The notes: a model not told the origin generated them from the letters alone. DNA of 64,000 nucleotides from Streptomyces griseomycini (GCF_014203535.1 NZ_JACHJI010000007.1:248001-312000); one strand, 5' to 3'; shown: positions 33,169 through 41,941, numbered from the stretch's first letter. Numbers and translations: made by a program.

Positions 33169-34287
33169 GTGGCTGAGATCCAGATTCCCGCTGACATCAA
33201 GCCCGCCGACGGTCGATTCGGCGCGGGCCCCTCCAAGGTGCGGACGGAAGCGCTGGACGCGCTGGCCGCGACCGGCACGTCCCTGATGGGCACCTCCCAC
33301 CGCCAGGCCCCGGTGAAGAACCTGGTCGGCAAGGTGCGCGAGGGCATCTCCGAGCTGTTCCGGCTCCCCGACGGCTACGAGGTGGTCCTCGGCAACGGCG
33401 GCTCCACCGCGTTCTGGGACATCGCGACCCACGGCCTGATCGAGAACAAGTCGCAGCACCTCAGCTTCGGCGAGTTCAGCTCCAAGTTCGCCAAGGCCGC
33501 GAAGCTCGCCCCGTGGCTCGCCGAGCCCACCGTCGTCTCCTCCGACCCGGGCACGCACCCCGAGGCCGAGGCGGAGGCGGGCGTGGACGTCTACGCGTTC
33601 ACCCACAACGAGACCTCCACCGGCGTCGCCATGCCGATCCGGCGCGTCGCCGGTGCCGACGAGGGCGCCCTCGTCCTCGTGGACGCCACCTCCGGCGCGG
33701 GCGGCCTCCCGGTCGACATCGCCGAGACCGACGTCTACTACTTCGCCCCGCAGAAGTCCTTCGCCGCCGACGGCGGCCTGTGGATCGGCGTGTTCTCCCC
33801 GGCCGCGATCGAGCGCGCCGAGCGGATCCACGCGAGCGGCCGCCACGTGCCGGAGTTCTTCTCGCTGCCCACGGCGATCGACAACTCCCGCAAGAACCAG
33901 ACGTACAACACCCCGGCCCTCGCCACGCTGTTCCTGCTGAACGAGCAGCTGGAGTGGATCAACGGCCAGGGCGGCCTCGACTGGGCGGTCCGCCGCACGG
34001 CCACCTCCGCCCGCACCCTGTACGGCTGGGCGGAGGACGTGAAGTTCGCCAACCCCTTCGTCGCCGACCCGGCCAAGCGCTCGGCGGTCATCGGCACGAT
34101 CGACTTCACGGACGAGGTGGACGCGGCCGCCGTCGCCAAGGTGCTGCGCGCCAACGGCGTCGTCGACACCGAGCCCTACCGCAAGCTCGGCCGCAACCAG
34201 CTCCGCGTCGCGATGTTCCCGGCGGTCGACCCGGCGGACGTCGAGGCGCTGACGAAGTGCGTCGACTACGTGATCGAGAAGCTCTGA
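33169..34287 (+). CDS. serC: Phosphoserine aminotransferase
   Basis: 372 residues from GTG 33169. PLP enzyme converting 3-phosphohydroxypyruvate and glutamate to phosphoserine and 2-oxoglutarate in serine biosynthesis; some actinobacterial members also serve pyridoxine synthesis. Landmarks: PADGRFGAGPSKVR, LMGTSHRQAPVK, LGNGGSTAFWD, FTHNETSTGVAMP, LVDATSGAGG and the PLP lysine in YYFAPQKSFAADGG. The length and the GTSHRQ/THNETSTG motifs fit the mycobacterial/actinobacterial SerC class. A monocistronic gene with a leaderless-type promoter, ended by a strong hairpin at 34300-34343. Confidence 0.95.
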   Translation: MAEIQIPADIKPADGRFGAGPSKVRTEALDALAATGTSLMGTSHRQAPVKNLVGKVREGISELFRLPDGYEVVLGNGGSTAFWDIATHGLIENKSQHLSFGEFSSKFAKAAKLAPWLAEPTVVSSDPGTHPEAEAEAGVDVYAFTHNETSTGVAMPIRRVAGADEGALVLVDATSGAGGLPVDIAETDVYYFAPQKSFAADGGLWIGVFSPAAIERAERIHASGRHVPEFFSLPTAIDNSRKNQTYNTPALATLFLLNEQLEWINGQGGLDWAVRRTATSARTLYGWAEDVKFANPFVADPAKRSAVIGTIDFTDEVDAAAVAKVLRANGVVDTEPYRKLGRNQLRVAMFPAVDPADVEALTKCVDYVIEKL

Positions 34288-34299
34288 ACGGTCGTGCGT

Positions 34300-34343
34300 G
34301 CGTGAGGGGCGCCCGGCGGCGGACCGCCGGGCGCCCCTCACGC
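34300..34343. terminator. Strong bidirectional hairpin between serC and the ABC permease gene
   Basis: An 18-bp perfect stem (34302-34319 with 34324-34341, core GGGGCGCCCGGCGG) around a CGGA tetraloop, extended by two more pairs to about 20 bp. It lies 13 bases past serC and 9 bases past the convergent permease gene, serving both. Confidence 0.85.
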
Positions 34344-34351
34344 GTACCGGC

Positions 34352-35173
34352 TCACCGGCTGAGCCGCTGGAACCTGCGCACCGCGAGGGGCAGGAAGACC
34401 GCCGTCAGGACGAGCGGCCACACGCCCGCCATCAGCAGGGCGTGCTGCTCGACCCAGGAGTCCCCGCCGCCGACCGGCGTGCCGAACAGGTCGCGGGCGG
34501 CCGCCGCCGTGGAGGAGATCGGGTTCCAGGCCGCCACCCAGCCCAGCCAGTCCGGCATCAGCTGCGGGGCGACGAAGATGCTGGAGATCATCGTCAGCGG
34601 GAAGGCGACCGCGAACAGCCCGCCCGCCGCCTCCGGGTTGGGCACCAGCAGCCCCAGCCAGACCCCGATCCAGATCAGCGCGAACCGCAGCCACAGCAGC
34701 AGTCCGAAGGCCGCCAGGAAGCCCCAGCCGCCGTCCGGCCGCCAGCCCATGGCCAGCGCGGTCAGCATCATGATCGCCAACTCCGCGCAGGCGACGACCA
34801 GATCGGTCACGCCGCGCCCGGCCACCACCGCGGACGAGGCCATCGGCATCGAGCGGAACCGGTCGATCACGCCCTTGGTGGAGTCGTAGACCACCACGGT
34901 CGCCGTGTTGATGAAGCCGAACGCCATCGTCATCACGAACATGCCCGGCATCAGGAAGTCCTGGTAGTCCCCGCCGCCGGGCACCTTCATCGCGCTGCCG
35001 AAGACGTAGCCGTAGAGCAGCACGGACAGGATCGGGAAGCCCAGCTGCCAGGCGATGTTGACGGGCTGGCGCCGGTAGTGGGTGAGGCCGCGGCGGACGA
35101 TGTTCCAGCAGTCCGCGAGCACCCAGTACGTGCGGCCGTGCGCGGCCGGTCCGGTCAGGTCGAGGGCGCTCAC
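34352..35173 (-). CDS. ABC-2-type drug-export permease (DrrB-like)
   Basis: 273 residues from GTG 35173, GTGA-overlapping the ATPase gene. Six membrane helices of the ABC-2 family (IAWQLGFPILSVLLYGYVFGSA, FVMTMAFGFINTATVV, VVACAELAIMMLTALAMGW, GLLLWLRFALIWIGVWLGLLV, AVAFPLTMISSIFVAPQLMP, ALLMAGVWPLVLTAVFLPLAV). The family motif NPEAAGGLFAVAFPLTMISSIFV and a short cytoplasmic tail are typical of DrrB-like exporters of antibiotics or lipids. Works with the adjacent ATPase; cargo unknown. Confidence 0.9.
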   Translation of the reverse strand: MSALDLTGPAAHGRTYWVLADCWNIVRRGLTHYRRQPVNIAWQLGFPILSVLLYGYVFGSAMKVPGGGDYQDFLMPGMFVMTMAFGFINTATVVVYDSTKGVIDRFRSMPMASSAVVAGRGVTDLVVACAELAIMMLTALAMGWRPDGGWGFLAAFGLLLWLRFALIWIGVWLGLLVPNPEAAGGLFAVAFPLTMISSIFVAPQLMPDWLGWVAAWNPISSTAAAARDLFGTPVGGGDSWVEQHALLMAGVWPLVLTAVFLPLAVRRFQRLSR

Positions 35174-36144
35174 GCCGCCGCCTCCTTCGTCCGCGCGACG
35201 TCCGTGCGGTGTCCGGTCAGGCGCAGGAACACGTCGTCGAGGCTGGGCCTGCGCAGCCCGATGTCCTCGACCCGCACGCCCTCGTCCTGCAGGGTGCGCG
35301 CCACCTCGGTCAGCGCGGCCACCCGGTCGCTCACGGGGGCGTGCACCCGCAGCTCGGTGTCGTCGGACTCGGGTTCGCCGTCGGCGACCCGTGCGACCAC
35401 CTTCACCGCGCGCGGGACGTCGGAGCGCTCGGCGACCACGACCTCGATGCGGTCGCCGCCGACCAGGTTCTTCAGCCCGTCCGGGGTGTCGTCGGCGATG
35501 GCCCGTCCCTGGTCGATGACGGTGATCCGGGAGGCCAGCTTGTCGGCCTCCTCCAGGTACTGCGTGGTCAGCAGCACGGTCGTGCCGTCCGCCACCAACG
35601 CCCGTACGGCCTCCCAGACCTCGCCCCGGCTGCGGGGGTCCAGTCCGGTGGTCGGCTCGTCCAGGAAGAGCACGGCCGGGGCGAGGATCATGGAGGCGGC
35701 GAGGTCGAGGCGGCGCCGCATGCCGCCGCTGTAGCCGCCGACGCCCTTGTCCGCGGCGTCGGTCAGGTCGAACCGCTCCAGCAGTTCGGTGGCGCGCGCC
35801 CTGGCCCGTCTGCCGCCGAGGTGGAACAGCCGCCCGAACATCTCCAGGTTCTGCCGCCCGGTGAGCACCTCGTCCACGGCCGCGTACTGCCCGGTGAGCC
35901 CGATCCGCGCCCGCACCTCGCGCGCCTGCCGGGCGACGTCGAGCCCGGCCACCGTGGCCCGCCCGCCGTCCAGGCGGACGAGCGTCGACAGGATGCGCAC
36001 CGCGGTGGTCTTGCCGGCGCCGTTCGGCCCGAGCAGGCCGTGCACGGTGCCCTCCCGGACGGCGAGGTCGAAGCCGTCGAGGGCGCGCTTCTCGCCGTAG
36101 CGCTTCTCCAGGGCCTCGGCCCGGACCGCGTAACCGTCGTTCAT
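35170..36144 (-). CDS. ABC transporter ATP-binding protein (DrrA-like)
   Basis: 324 residues from ATG 36144, with GGGGGA upstream. Walker A GPNGAGKTTAVR, Q-loop GLTGQYAAVDEVLTG, signature YSGGMRRRLDLA, Walker B AVLFLDEPTTGLD and H-loop TTQYLEEADKLA are all intact. The C-terminal 100 residues are the DrrA-type regulatory domain ending LRRPSLDDVFLRLTGH. It forms an exporter with the permease encoded in overlap. Divergent from the TetR gene at 36231, with two operator boxes in the shared promoter region. Confidence 0.93.
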   Translation of the reverse strand: MNDGYAVRAEALEKRYGEKRALDGFDLAVREGTVHGLLGPNGAGKTTAVRILSTLVRLDGGRATVAGLDVARQAREVRARIGLTGQYAAVDEVLTGRQNLEMFGRLFHLGGRRARARATELLERFDLTDAADKGVGGYSGGMRRRLDLAASMILAPAVLFLDEPTTGLDPRSRGEVWEAVRALVADGTTVLLTTQYLEEADKLASRITVIDQGRAIADDTPDGLKNLVGGDRIEVVVAERSDVPRAVKVVARVADGEPESDDTELRVHAPVSDRVAALTEVARTLQDEGVRVEDIGLRRPSLDDVFLRLTGHRTDVARTKEAAA

Positions 36145-36164
36145 GGGTCCCCCTTCCAATAACT

Positions 36165-36200
36165 GGGTACACCGTACCCGATTGCGCGTACGCCGTACCC
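36165..36200. promoter_or_regulatory. Two operator boxes between ABC exporter and TetR genes
   Basis: Box 1 (36165-36179) is GGGTAC-ACC-GTACCC, a perfect 6+6 palindrome. Box 2 (36186-36200) is GCGTAC-GCC-GTACCC, with one mismatch. They are 21 bases apart, two helical turns, so bound dimers would lie on one DNA face. They lie between the two divergent starts: the expected site for auto- and exporter regulation. Confidence 0.7.
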
Positions 36201-36230
36201 GGTTTTCCCGCGCGGAATTAGACTGCCCCC

Positions 36231-36998
36231 ATGAGCAGCGGTACGGGCGGTACGGAGACCAGCGGCAGCGGCGACATCGCCCGCACCCTGGACCTGCTGT
36301 GGGACACGGGCCGGCGGCCCAGCCGGGGTCCGAAGCCGGGTCTGACGCTGGACCGCATCGTCGAGGCCGCCGTCGAGGTCGCGGACCGGGACGGGATCGG
36401 CGCGCTCTCGATGCGCCGGATCGCCACGGAACTCGGCACCGGCACGATGTCCCTGTACCGCTACGTCCCCGGCAAGGCCGAACTGCTCGACCTGATGCTG
36501 GACCGCGTGCAGCGCACCTCGGACGACCCCGCCGACCTCGGCGACGGCACCTGGCGCGCGGCCCTGGAGGCCCTGGGCCGCGCCATCCTCGCCCTGTACC
36601 GCCGGCACCCCTGGCTGCTGGAGGTCAACCAGTCCCGCCCGATCCTCGGCCCGGCCGCGCTCGACGGCATGGAGAAGGTGCTCGCCCGGATCAAGCCGAT
36701 GGGCCTGTCCGACCCCGAGCTGCTGTCGGCGATCATCATGATCGACGGATACGTGGTCGGGGCCGCCCGCACCCAGCTGTACCAGGAGCAGGCCGAGCGC
36801 AGCTCGGGGCTGACGGACGCGCAGTTCTGGGAGGCCCAGCGGCCGGCCCTGGAGAAGGCCATGAACAGCGGGCGCTACCCCGTCCTGGCCGCCCTCTCCG
36901 AGGACACCTTCGACCCCGGCTTCGACCACTTCGAGTTCGGGCTGCAGCGGATCCTGGACGGGCTGGAGGCGTTCGTCGCCCGGCGGACCGCGGGGTGA
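36231..36998 (+). CDS. TetR-family regulator of the divergent ABC exporter
   Basis: 255 residues from ATG 36231. TetR HTH around residues 40-88 (LTLDRIVEAAVEVADRDGIGALSMRRIATELGTGTMSLYRYVPGKAELLDLMLD), then the TetR C-terminal class-1 ligand domain (WRAALEALGRAILALYRRHPWLLEV ...). A 25-residue flexible N-terminal extension precedes the HTH. TAGACT ends six bases before the ATG, suggesting a leaderless mRNA. By position it represses its own gene and the drug-type exporter through the boxes at 36165-36200, released by a transported compound. Confidence 0.9.
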   Translation: MSSGTGGTETSGSGDIARTLDLLWDTGRRPSRGPKPGLTLDRIVEAAVEVADRDGIGALSMRRIATELGTGTMSLYRYVPGKAELLDLMLDRVQRTSDDPADLGDGTWRAALEALGRAILALYRRHPWLLEVNQSRPILGPAALDGMEKVLARIKPMGLSDPELLSAIIMIDGYVVGAARTQLYQEQAERSSGLTDAQFWEAQRPALEKAMNSGRYPVLAALSEDTFDPGFDHFEFGLQRILDGLEAFVARRTAG

Positions 36999-37016
36999 CG
37001 GGCCGTCGGCCGGGGT

Positions 37017-38006
37017 TCACCCCCGGCGGCGCGACCGCCCCAGCCCGAGCAGGACGGCGCAGACCACGACCGCCACGACGGCGCCACCGACCTTGACGGT
37101 GTTCCCGGCCCCGTCCCCGGCGCCGTCGGCGCTCTCCCGGCCCTCCGGTCCCCCACCGGACGAGGACCCCTTCCCCCCGCCCCCGCCGGGCGCCTCCCGG
37201 GACTCGACCGCGCTCTGCCCGCCCTCGCTCCCGTACATCAGCCGGGAGCCGTCGGCGGAGTAGCTGACGGACTCCCCCTGCCCCTGGAGCGGCACGCTCA
37301 GCCGCCCCTCGCGCCGCGGCCTGCCGCCGTTCCAGGCGTAGTGGATCCCGCCGAAGTACCCGCGCACGGCGAGCCGTTCCCCGTCCGGGGAGAACGCGGC
37401 GTCGGTGGCCCACAGCTCGACGGGGGCGACCGGCCGGAAGACGTTGCTCCCGGACGCCGACAGCTCGGCGGGCCCCTCGTACAGGTGCCCGCCCTCCTCC
37501 TTCTTGTCGATGATGTAGACCCGCCCGGTCTTCGGGTGGACGAGCAGGGACTCGGCGTCCCGTGCCCCGTCGGAGTACTTCACGACGTACTGCGTGGCCC
37601 GCACGCTCTGGTCCCGGAGCTCCTTCGGCTCGGGCAGCTCGTAGATCCACACGTACGGCCACGTGCCCCCGAGGTTGTCCCCGATGTCCCCCACGAAGAT
37701 CCTGCCGCCGGGTCCGACGGCGACGGCCTCGACGTCCCGGGGCGTGCCGACGCCGGTGAGGGTGATGCGGGCCGCGGTCTCGCCGGTCGCGCTGTCGACG
37801 GCGTAGAGGTAGGGGCCGTCGTCGCTGTCGTTGTGGGTCCAGTAGACGCCGGGGTGGAGGCGGGAGGCGGCGAGCCCGCTGGACTCGGTGATGCGCGGGT
37901 CCTTGATCGTGAACGAGTCGTTCCCGCCGTCGGCCGCGGAGGCGGCGGGCGCGGTGAGCGCGCCCACGAGGAGGGTCGCGGCGAGCAGGGCGAGGGGTCG
38001 GCGCAT
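37017..38006 (-). CDS. Secreted, membrane-anchored beta-propeller-like protein
   Basis: 329 residues from ATG 38006. The signal peptide MRRPLALLAATLLVGALTAPAASA is followed by a propeller-like domain with repeated blades (GVYWTHNDSDDGPYLYAVDSATGETAARI, GPGGRIFVGDIGDN, RVYIIDKKEEGGHLYEG, AAFSPDGERLAVRGY), then a serine/glycine-rich linker (about 285-305), a single C-terminal membrane helix (VGGAVVAVVVCAVLLGLG) and a basic tail RSRRRG. The tail looks like a sortase-protein end but no LPxTG is present, so membrane anchoring is more likely. Function unknown; predicted outside the cell membrane. Confidence 0.8.
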   Translation of the reverse strand: MRRPLALLAATLLVGALTAPAASAADGGNDSFTIKDPRITESSGLAASRLHPGVYWTHNDSDDGPYLYAVDSATGETAARITLTGVGTPRDVEAVAVGPGGRIFVGDIGDNLGGTWPYVWIYELPEPKELRDQSVRATQYVVKYSDGARDAESLLVHPKTGRVYIIDKKEEGGHLYEGPAELSASGSNVFRPVAPVELWATDAAFSPDGERLAVRGYFGGIHYAWNGGRPRREGRLSVPLQGQGESVSYSADGSRLMYGSEGGQSAVESREAPGGGGGKGSSSGGGPEGRESADGAGDGAGNTVKVGGAVVAVVVCAVLLGLGRSRRRG

Positions 38007-38114
38007 GCCCCAAGCCTGCCATCCGACGCCGCAGTTCAGGGGACGTCCGGGATCACCCTGTCGCGTGGCCGGTCTCACACCCCGTGGACGACGGTGATCC
38101 ACGATGATGAGCGG

Positions 38115-38792
38115 ATGCTCAGGTTCATGCCCGTCGGTGACTCCATGACGATCGGAAGCGCGGGCGAGCACACCTGGCGCTACCGGCTGTGGCGGCACCT
38201 GTGCGGGGCGTACGGCGGACCGTTCACCTTCGTGGGCCCGCGCGAGACGCTCTACGACAAGTCCGCCGAGGCCCCGGTCTCGTACGCGTACGCCGATCCG
38301 GACTTCCCCCGCGCCCACCTGGCCGGCTGGGGCGAGGGCTGGCACCACCTGACCCCGCTGATCGGGGACTCCGTCCGCACCGCCCGCGCCGACGTCCTGC
38401 TGGTCTCCCTCGGCCTGATCGACCTCGGCTTCTACACGAACGCCGAGCAGACCGCGGACAACGTCCGCGCCTTCGTCGCCGACGCCCGCGCGGCCCGGCC
38501 GTCGGTGCGCATGGTGATCATGCCGGTGCTCCACAACGTCCGCGCCGACCAGGACGCCCCCTTCGCGGCCCAGGTCGCCCGCTTCAACGACCTCCTCGCC
38601 AAGACGGTCATAGACCTCGGCACCGACTCCTCCCCCCTCCTCCTCGCCGACCCGGCCCCCACGTACGACTTCCGCACCGACACCTACGACGGCACCCATC
38701 CCAACGAGGCCGGCGAGCACAAGATGGCGGCGGCCTTCGCGGACGCGATGTGGCGGGGATGGGACCTGGGCGGACCGTACGGGGCGGCGTAG
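38115..38792 (+). CDS. SGNH/GDSL-family esterase/hydrolase
   Basis: 225 residues from ATG 38115. Block I is RFMPVGDSMTIG with the nucleophile serine, and block V is YDGTHPNEAGEHKMA with the aspartate and histidine. Block III usually GxN reads SLGLIDLG, so the oxyanion asparagine is not conserved. No signal peptide, so cytoplasmic, unlike many Streptomyces SGNH esterases. GATGAT ends six bases before the ATG. Divergent from the beta-propeller gene. Substrate unknown. Confidence 0.83.
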   Translation: MLRFMPVGDSMTIGSAGEHTWRYRLWRHLCGAYGGPFTFVGPRETLYDKSAEAPVSYAYADPDFPRAHLAGWGEGWHHLTPLIGDSVRTARADVLLVSLGLIDLGFYTNAEQTADNVRAFVADARAARPSVRMVIMPVLHNVRADQDAPFAAQVARFNDLLAKTVIDLGTDSSPLLLADPAPTYDFRTDTYDGTHPNEAGEHKMAAAFADAMWRGWDLGGPYGAA

Positions 38793-38929
38793 CCGCCGGG
38801 GACCCCCGGCGTGTGCGCCCCGCCCCGTGCCCTGATCACCGTGCGTATCGTCGTACCGCGCGGTCGCACTCGTCCGTGGAGTGGCCGGGGAGGAGCGCCA
38901 CGACGACCGTCCCCGAAGACAGGACCGCG

Positions 38930-39502
38930 ATGGCCGAGAGCGACGACACGCGCCGACTCGACGAAATGTCCGAGCGACTCGAGAGGATGCCCGTCCCCGA
39001 GGGACACGAGGTCGAAATCGTCGGGGGGCCGTCTCCACGGCGCCGCAGCGGGACATCCGCCGGGAAACCATTCGCGTGATCCTCTGGGCCCCGGAGGGCC
39101 GTTTCGGGCGGCAGGCCACGCTGTTCTCGGACGTCCGCATCGACTTCCCCGGCCCCCGGAACGGTTTCTGCCCGGACGGGGCGAAGACCGGGGACGGAGC
39201 GCAGAAGGACGACAGCGTCAGGTGGCGCTACGAGGACGTGGAGTTCGTCGCCGGAGTCGTCCCGAAGGACACGGCGCGGAACGACTACGGCCCCGAGAGG
39301 ACCGCGTACGCCCTCGCAGAGGTGCCGGTCTACCTGGCCGCCGATCCCTGTGCCCGCAAGTGCCGCCTGTTCACCCACCCCAGGAACGGCACCTACGTGA
39401 GCGACACGTCCGTCGACCACGGCGGGGAGGTCGACATGACGGCCACCCATGTGGGCCTCTGTGGGCCTCGTCCTCAGGACCGGCGACTTCCCCCACGAGT
39501 GA
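38930..39502 (+). pseudogene. Uma2-family nuclease-fold pseudogene (two frameshifts)
   Basis: Homologous to the intact Uma2 gene at 41339-41926 over its whole length and about 95 bases of upstream DNA. The frame opens at ATG 38930 (MAESDDTRRLDEMSERLERM) but a net one-base loss near 39030-39045 shifts it to a stop at 39079. Homology resumes in another frame (DVRIDFPGPRNGFCPD, VEFVAGVVPKDTARNDYGPE). A 10-base tandem duplication, GTGGGCCTCT GTGGGCCTCG at 39451-39470, shifts it again before the original end at 39502. The Uma2 (DUF820) family has a PD-(D/E)xK fold and is widely expanded in Streptomyces. Confidence 0.85.
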
Positions 39503-39546
39503 CCCCCCTTGCCTAGAGCGCACTCCAGGCCGTTGGCTAGGCGTTC

Positions 39547-40539
39547 ATGAAGTACACACAGCTCGGACGCACCGGACTCAAGGTCAGCCGCCTCGTCCTC
39601 GGGACGATGAACTTCGGTCCGCAGACCGACGAGGCGGACAGCCACGCCATCATGGACGCGGCGCTGGACGCGGGCATCAACTTCTTCGACACCGCCAACG
39701 TCTACGGGTGGGGCGAGAACAAGGGCCGCACCGAGTCGATCATCGGCAACTGGTTCGCGAAGGGCGGCGACCGGCGCGACAAGGTCGTCCTCGCCACCAA
39801 GGTGTACGGGAACATGGGCGCCGACGGCGAGGCGTGGCCCAACCACGACAAGCTCTCCGCGGTCAACATCCGCCGGGCCGTGGACGCCTCCCTCAAGCGG
39901 CTGCGGACCGAGTACATCGACCTCTACCAGTTCCACCACATCGACCGCGCCACCCCGTTCGAGGAGATCTGGCAGGCCGTCGACGTCCTGGTCCAGCAGG
40001 GCAAGATCCTCTACGCCGGCTCCTCCAACTTCCCCGGCTACAAGATCGCCCAGGCCAACGAGATCGCGGCCCGGCGCGGCGGCACCATCGGGCTGGTCAG
40101 CGAGCAGTGCCTGTACAACCTCGCCGAGCGCCGCGCCGAGATGGAGGTCGTCCCGGCCGCGCGGGACTACGGGCTCGGCGTCATCCCCTGGTCGCCGCTG
40201 CACGGCGGTCTGCTGGGCGGGGTGCTCAAGAAGGAGGCCGAGGGCGTGCGCCGCGCCTCAGGACGGGCCGCCGAGACGCTCGCCGACCCCGCCGGCCGCG
40301 CGCGGATCCAGGCGTACGAGGACCTGCTCGACAAGCACGGCGTCGAGCCCGGCGAGGCCGCCCTGGCCTGGCTGCTCACCCGGCCCGGCGTGACCGGCCC
40401 GATCGTCGGCCCGCGCACCGCGGAGCAGCTGGAGAGCGCCCTGCGGGCGGTCGAGCTGGAGCTGGGCGAGGAGCTGCTGGCCTCGCTCGACGAGATCTTC
40501 CCGGGCCCCGGGCCGTCCCCGGAGGCCTTCGCCTGGTAG
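39547..40539 (+). CDS. Aldo/keto reductase
   Basis: 330 residues from ATG 39547. (alpha/beta)8-barrel NADPH-dependent oxidoreductase. Tetrad: Asp in NFFDTANVYGWG, Tyr in the same motif, Lys in VVLATKVYGNMG and His in DLYQFHHIDRATP. Phosphate-binding C-terminal residues in GPIVGPRTAEQLESALRA. YakC/IolS-like subgroup with KYTQLGRTGLKVSRLVLGTMNFGPQ at the start. Reduces aldehydes or ketones; natural substrate unknown. Monocistronic, 45 bases after the Uma2 pseudogene end. Confidence 0.92.
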   Translation: MKYTQLGRTGLKVSRLVLGTMNFGPQTDEADSHAIMDAALDAGINFFDTANVYGWGENKGRTESIIGNWFAKGGDRRDKVVLATKVYGNMGADGEAWPNHDKLSAVNIRRAVDASLKRLRTEYIDLYQFHHIDRATPFEEIWQAVDVLVQQGKILYAGSSNFPGYKIAQANEIAARRGGTIGLVSEQCLYNLAERRAEMEVVPAARDYGLGVIPWSPLHGGLLGGVLKKEAEGVRRASGRAAETLADPAGRARIQAYEDLLDKHGVEPGEAALAWLLTRPGVTGPIVGPRTAEQLESALRAVELELGEELLASLDEIFPGPGPSPEAFAW

Positions 40540-40571
40540 CGGCGGGCACGCCGCGGTGACGGGCGGCGGCG

Positions 40572-40661
40572 CTACTTTCCGAGCGCCGCCGCCAGCGCCA
40601 CCACCACGAACATCAGCACGAGCGCACCGGCCATGATCCGGTTACGGGTCTTCGGGTCCAC
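40572..40661 (-). CDS. 29-residue membrane peptide
   Basis: GTG 40661 to TAG 40572 encodes MDPKTRNRIMAGALVLMFVV followed by VALAAALGK: a basic N-terminus then one hydrophobic helix. TAGGCT ends seven bases before this GTG, fitting a leaderless transcript; a second GTG lies two codons upstream. Too short for routine gene calling, but the codon bias (GC-rich third positions) and clean helix-with-positive-inside pattern support translation. Function unknown. Confidence 0.6.
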   Translation of the reverse strand: MDPKTRNRIMAGALVLMFVVVALAAALGK

Positions 40662-40671
40662 GCCCACGAGC

Positions 40672-41244
40672 CTAACCGGACGTCCCGAGCGGCCAGCGGG
40701 CGACCGCCTCGTAGCGGGGCTGCTCGCCCGGCACTCCCGACTTCGGCAGGTTGCTGCGCACCAGCGCCAGCTCGCCCACGGTCCAGGTGCGGCTCCGGAA
40801 GCCGTGCAGCGCCTCCAGGTGCGGCCGGGTGTCGACGCCGTCCCGGCTGCGGGCGACCGTCAGGTGGGCCTTGTAGCGGCGGTGCTCCCCCATCGGCACG
40901 CCCGCCTTGCGCGCCGCCGCCTCGGCCCGGTCGGCCAGCAGGCGCATCGTGCGCAGGTCGCCGTCCGCACCGGTCCACAGGGCCCTGCCGTGCCCGAACT
41001 GGCCGCCGCCGCTGAGCGCCAGCTCGAACGGCTCCGTACGGGACGCGGCCCGCTCCAGGCGGGCGGTCAGCCCGGGGACGAGCCCGTCGTCGACCTCGCC
41101 GTAGAAGGCGAGCGTGAAGTGCCAGCCGGGCCGGCCGGTCCAGCGCAGGCCGTCGGCGCCGGGAAGCTTCCTCAGCAGGGCCACCTCGGCGGCGAGCTCC
41201 CGGGTGACGTCCTCGGGGGGCAGCACGGCGGCGAAGAGTCTCAT
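40672..41244 (-). CDS. thpR: RNA 2',3'-cyclic phosphodiesterase (2'-5' RNA ligase family)
   Basis: 190 residues from ATG 41244. Two HxT motifs of the 2H phosphoesterase family, HFTLAF (residues about 42-47) and HLTVAR (about 127-132), with MRLFAAVLPPEDV at the N-terminus, match ThpR. Hydrolyses 2',3'-cyclic phosphates on RNA ends; ligase activity is seen in vitro. CAGACT ends six bases before the ATG. Only 10 bases separate its stop from the 29-residue peptide gene. Confidence 0.88.
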   Translation of the reverse strand: MRLFAAVLPPEDVTRELAAEVALLRKLPGADGLRWTGRPGWHFTLAFYGEVDDGLVPGLTARLERAASRTEPFELALSGGGQFGHGRALWTGADGDLRTMRLLADRAEAAARKAGVPMGEHRRYKAHLTVARSRDGVDTRPHLEALHGFRSRTWTVGELALVRSNLPKSGVPGEQPRYEAVARWPLGTSG

Positions 41245-41338
41245 GCGTCCAGTCTGCCGGTCGTGACCCCGTCACCGTGCGTATCGTTGTACCGCGCGGC
41301 CGCACTCGTCCGGAGCGCGGCCGGGGAGGAGCGCCACG

Positions 41339-41926
41339 GTGACCGTCCCCGAAGACAGGATCCAGATGGCCGAGAGCGGCGACGCACTCACGCTCGACAG
41401 GATGTTCGAGTGGCTGGAGAAGATGCCCGTCCCCGAGGGGTACAGGACCGAGATCGTCGGGGGCCACATCTTCATGACGCCGCAGCGGGACACCCACTGG
41501 GAGATCGTCCTGGACATCGTCGAGCAACTGCGCGCGAAGTACCCGCGCGGGCGCGTCAAGTCCGACGTCCGCATCGACTACCCGGGGCACCTCAACGGCT
41601 TCGCCTCCGACGTGACCCTGATGGCCGAGGGCGCGGAGAAGAACGCCAAGGGGCTGTGGCGCTGCGAGGACGTCGCGTTCGTCGCCGAGGTGATCTCCAG
41701 GAGCACCGCCGGCAACGACTACGGGCCGAAGAAGGACACGTACGCCGCCGCCGGCGTGCCGGTGTACCTGATCGTCGACCCGTACACCGGCGAGTGGCAC
41801 CTGCACACCCTGCCGAAGGACGGCGCGTACCGCGGCACCGCGCGCTACGACTTCGGCATCGAGGTCGACCTGACCGGGACGGCCGTCGGCCTGGTCCTCG
41901 GGACCGACGAGTTCCCCCGCGACTGA
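41339..41926 (+). CDS. Uma2-family (DUF820) putative restriction-endonuclease-fold protein
   Basis: 195 residues from GTG 41339, which has GGAGG nine bases upstream; ATG 41366 (MAESGD) is an alternative and is the start shared with the broken copy at 38930. PD-(D/E)xK elements: MPVPEGYRTEIVGG (glutamate), VKSDVRIDYPGHLNGFASDVTLM (aspartate), and DVAFVAEVISRSTAGNDYGPKKDTY (E-x-lysine core). C-terminal VPVYLIVDPYTGEWHLHTLPKDGAYR is standard. Possible nuclease, but no member has a settled role. Duplicate of the pseudogene 2436 bases upstream, including its promoter region. Confidence 0.87.
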   Translation: MTVPEDRIQMAESGDALTLDRMFEWLEKMPVPEGYRTEIVGGHIFMTPQRDTHWEIVLDIVEQLRAKYPRGRVKSDVRIDYPGHLNGFASDVTLMAEGAEKNAKGLWRCEDVAFVAEVISRSTAGNDYGPKKDTYAAAGVPVYLIVDPYTGEWHLHTLPKDGAYRGTARYDFGIEVDLTGTAVGLVLGTDEFPRD

Positions 41927-41941
41927 CCGGGCGGCCGCCCC

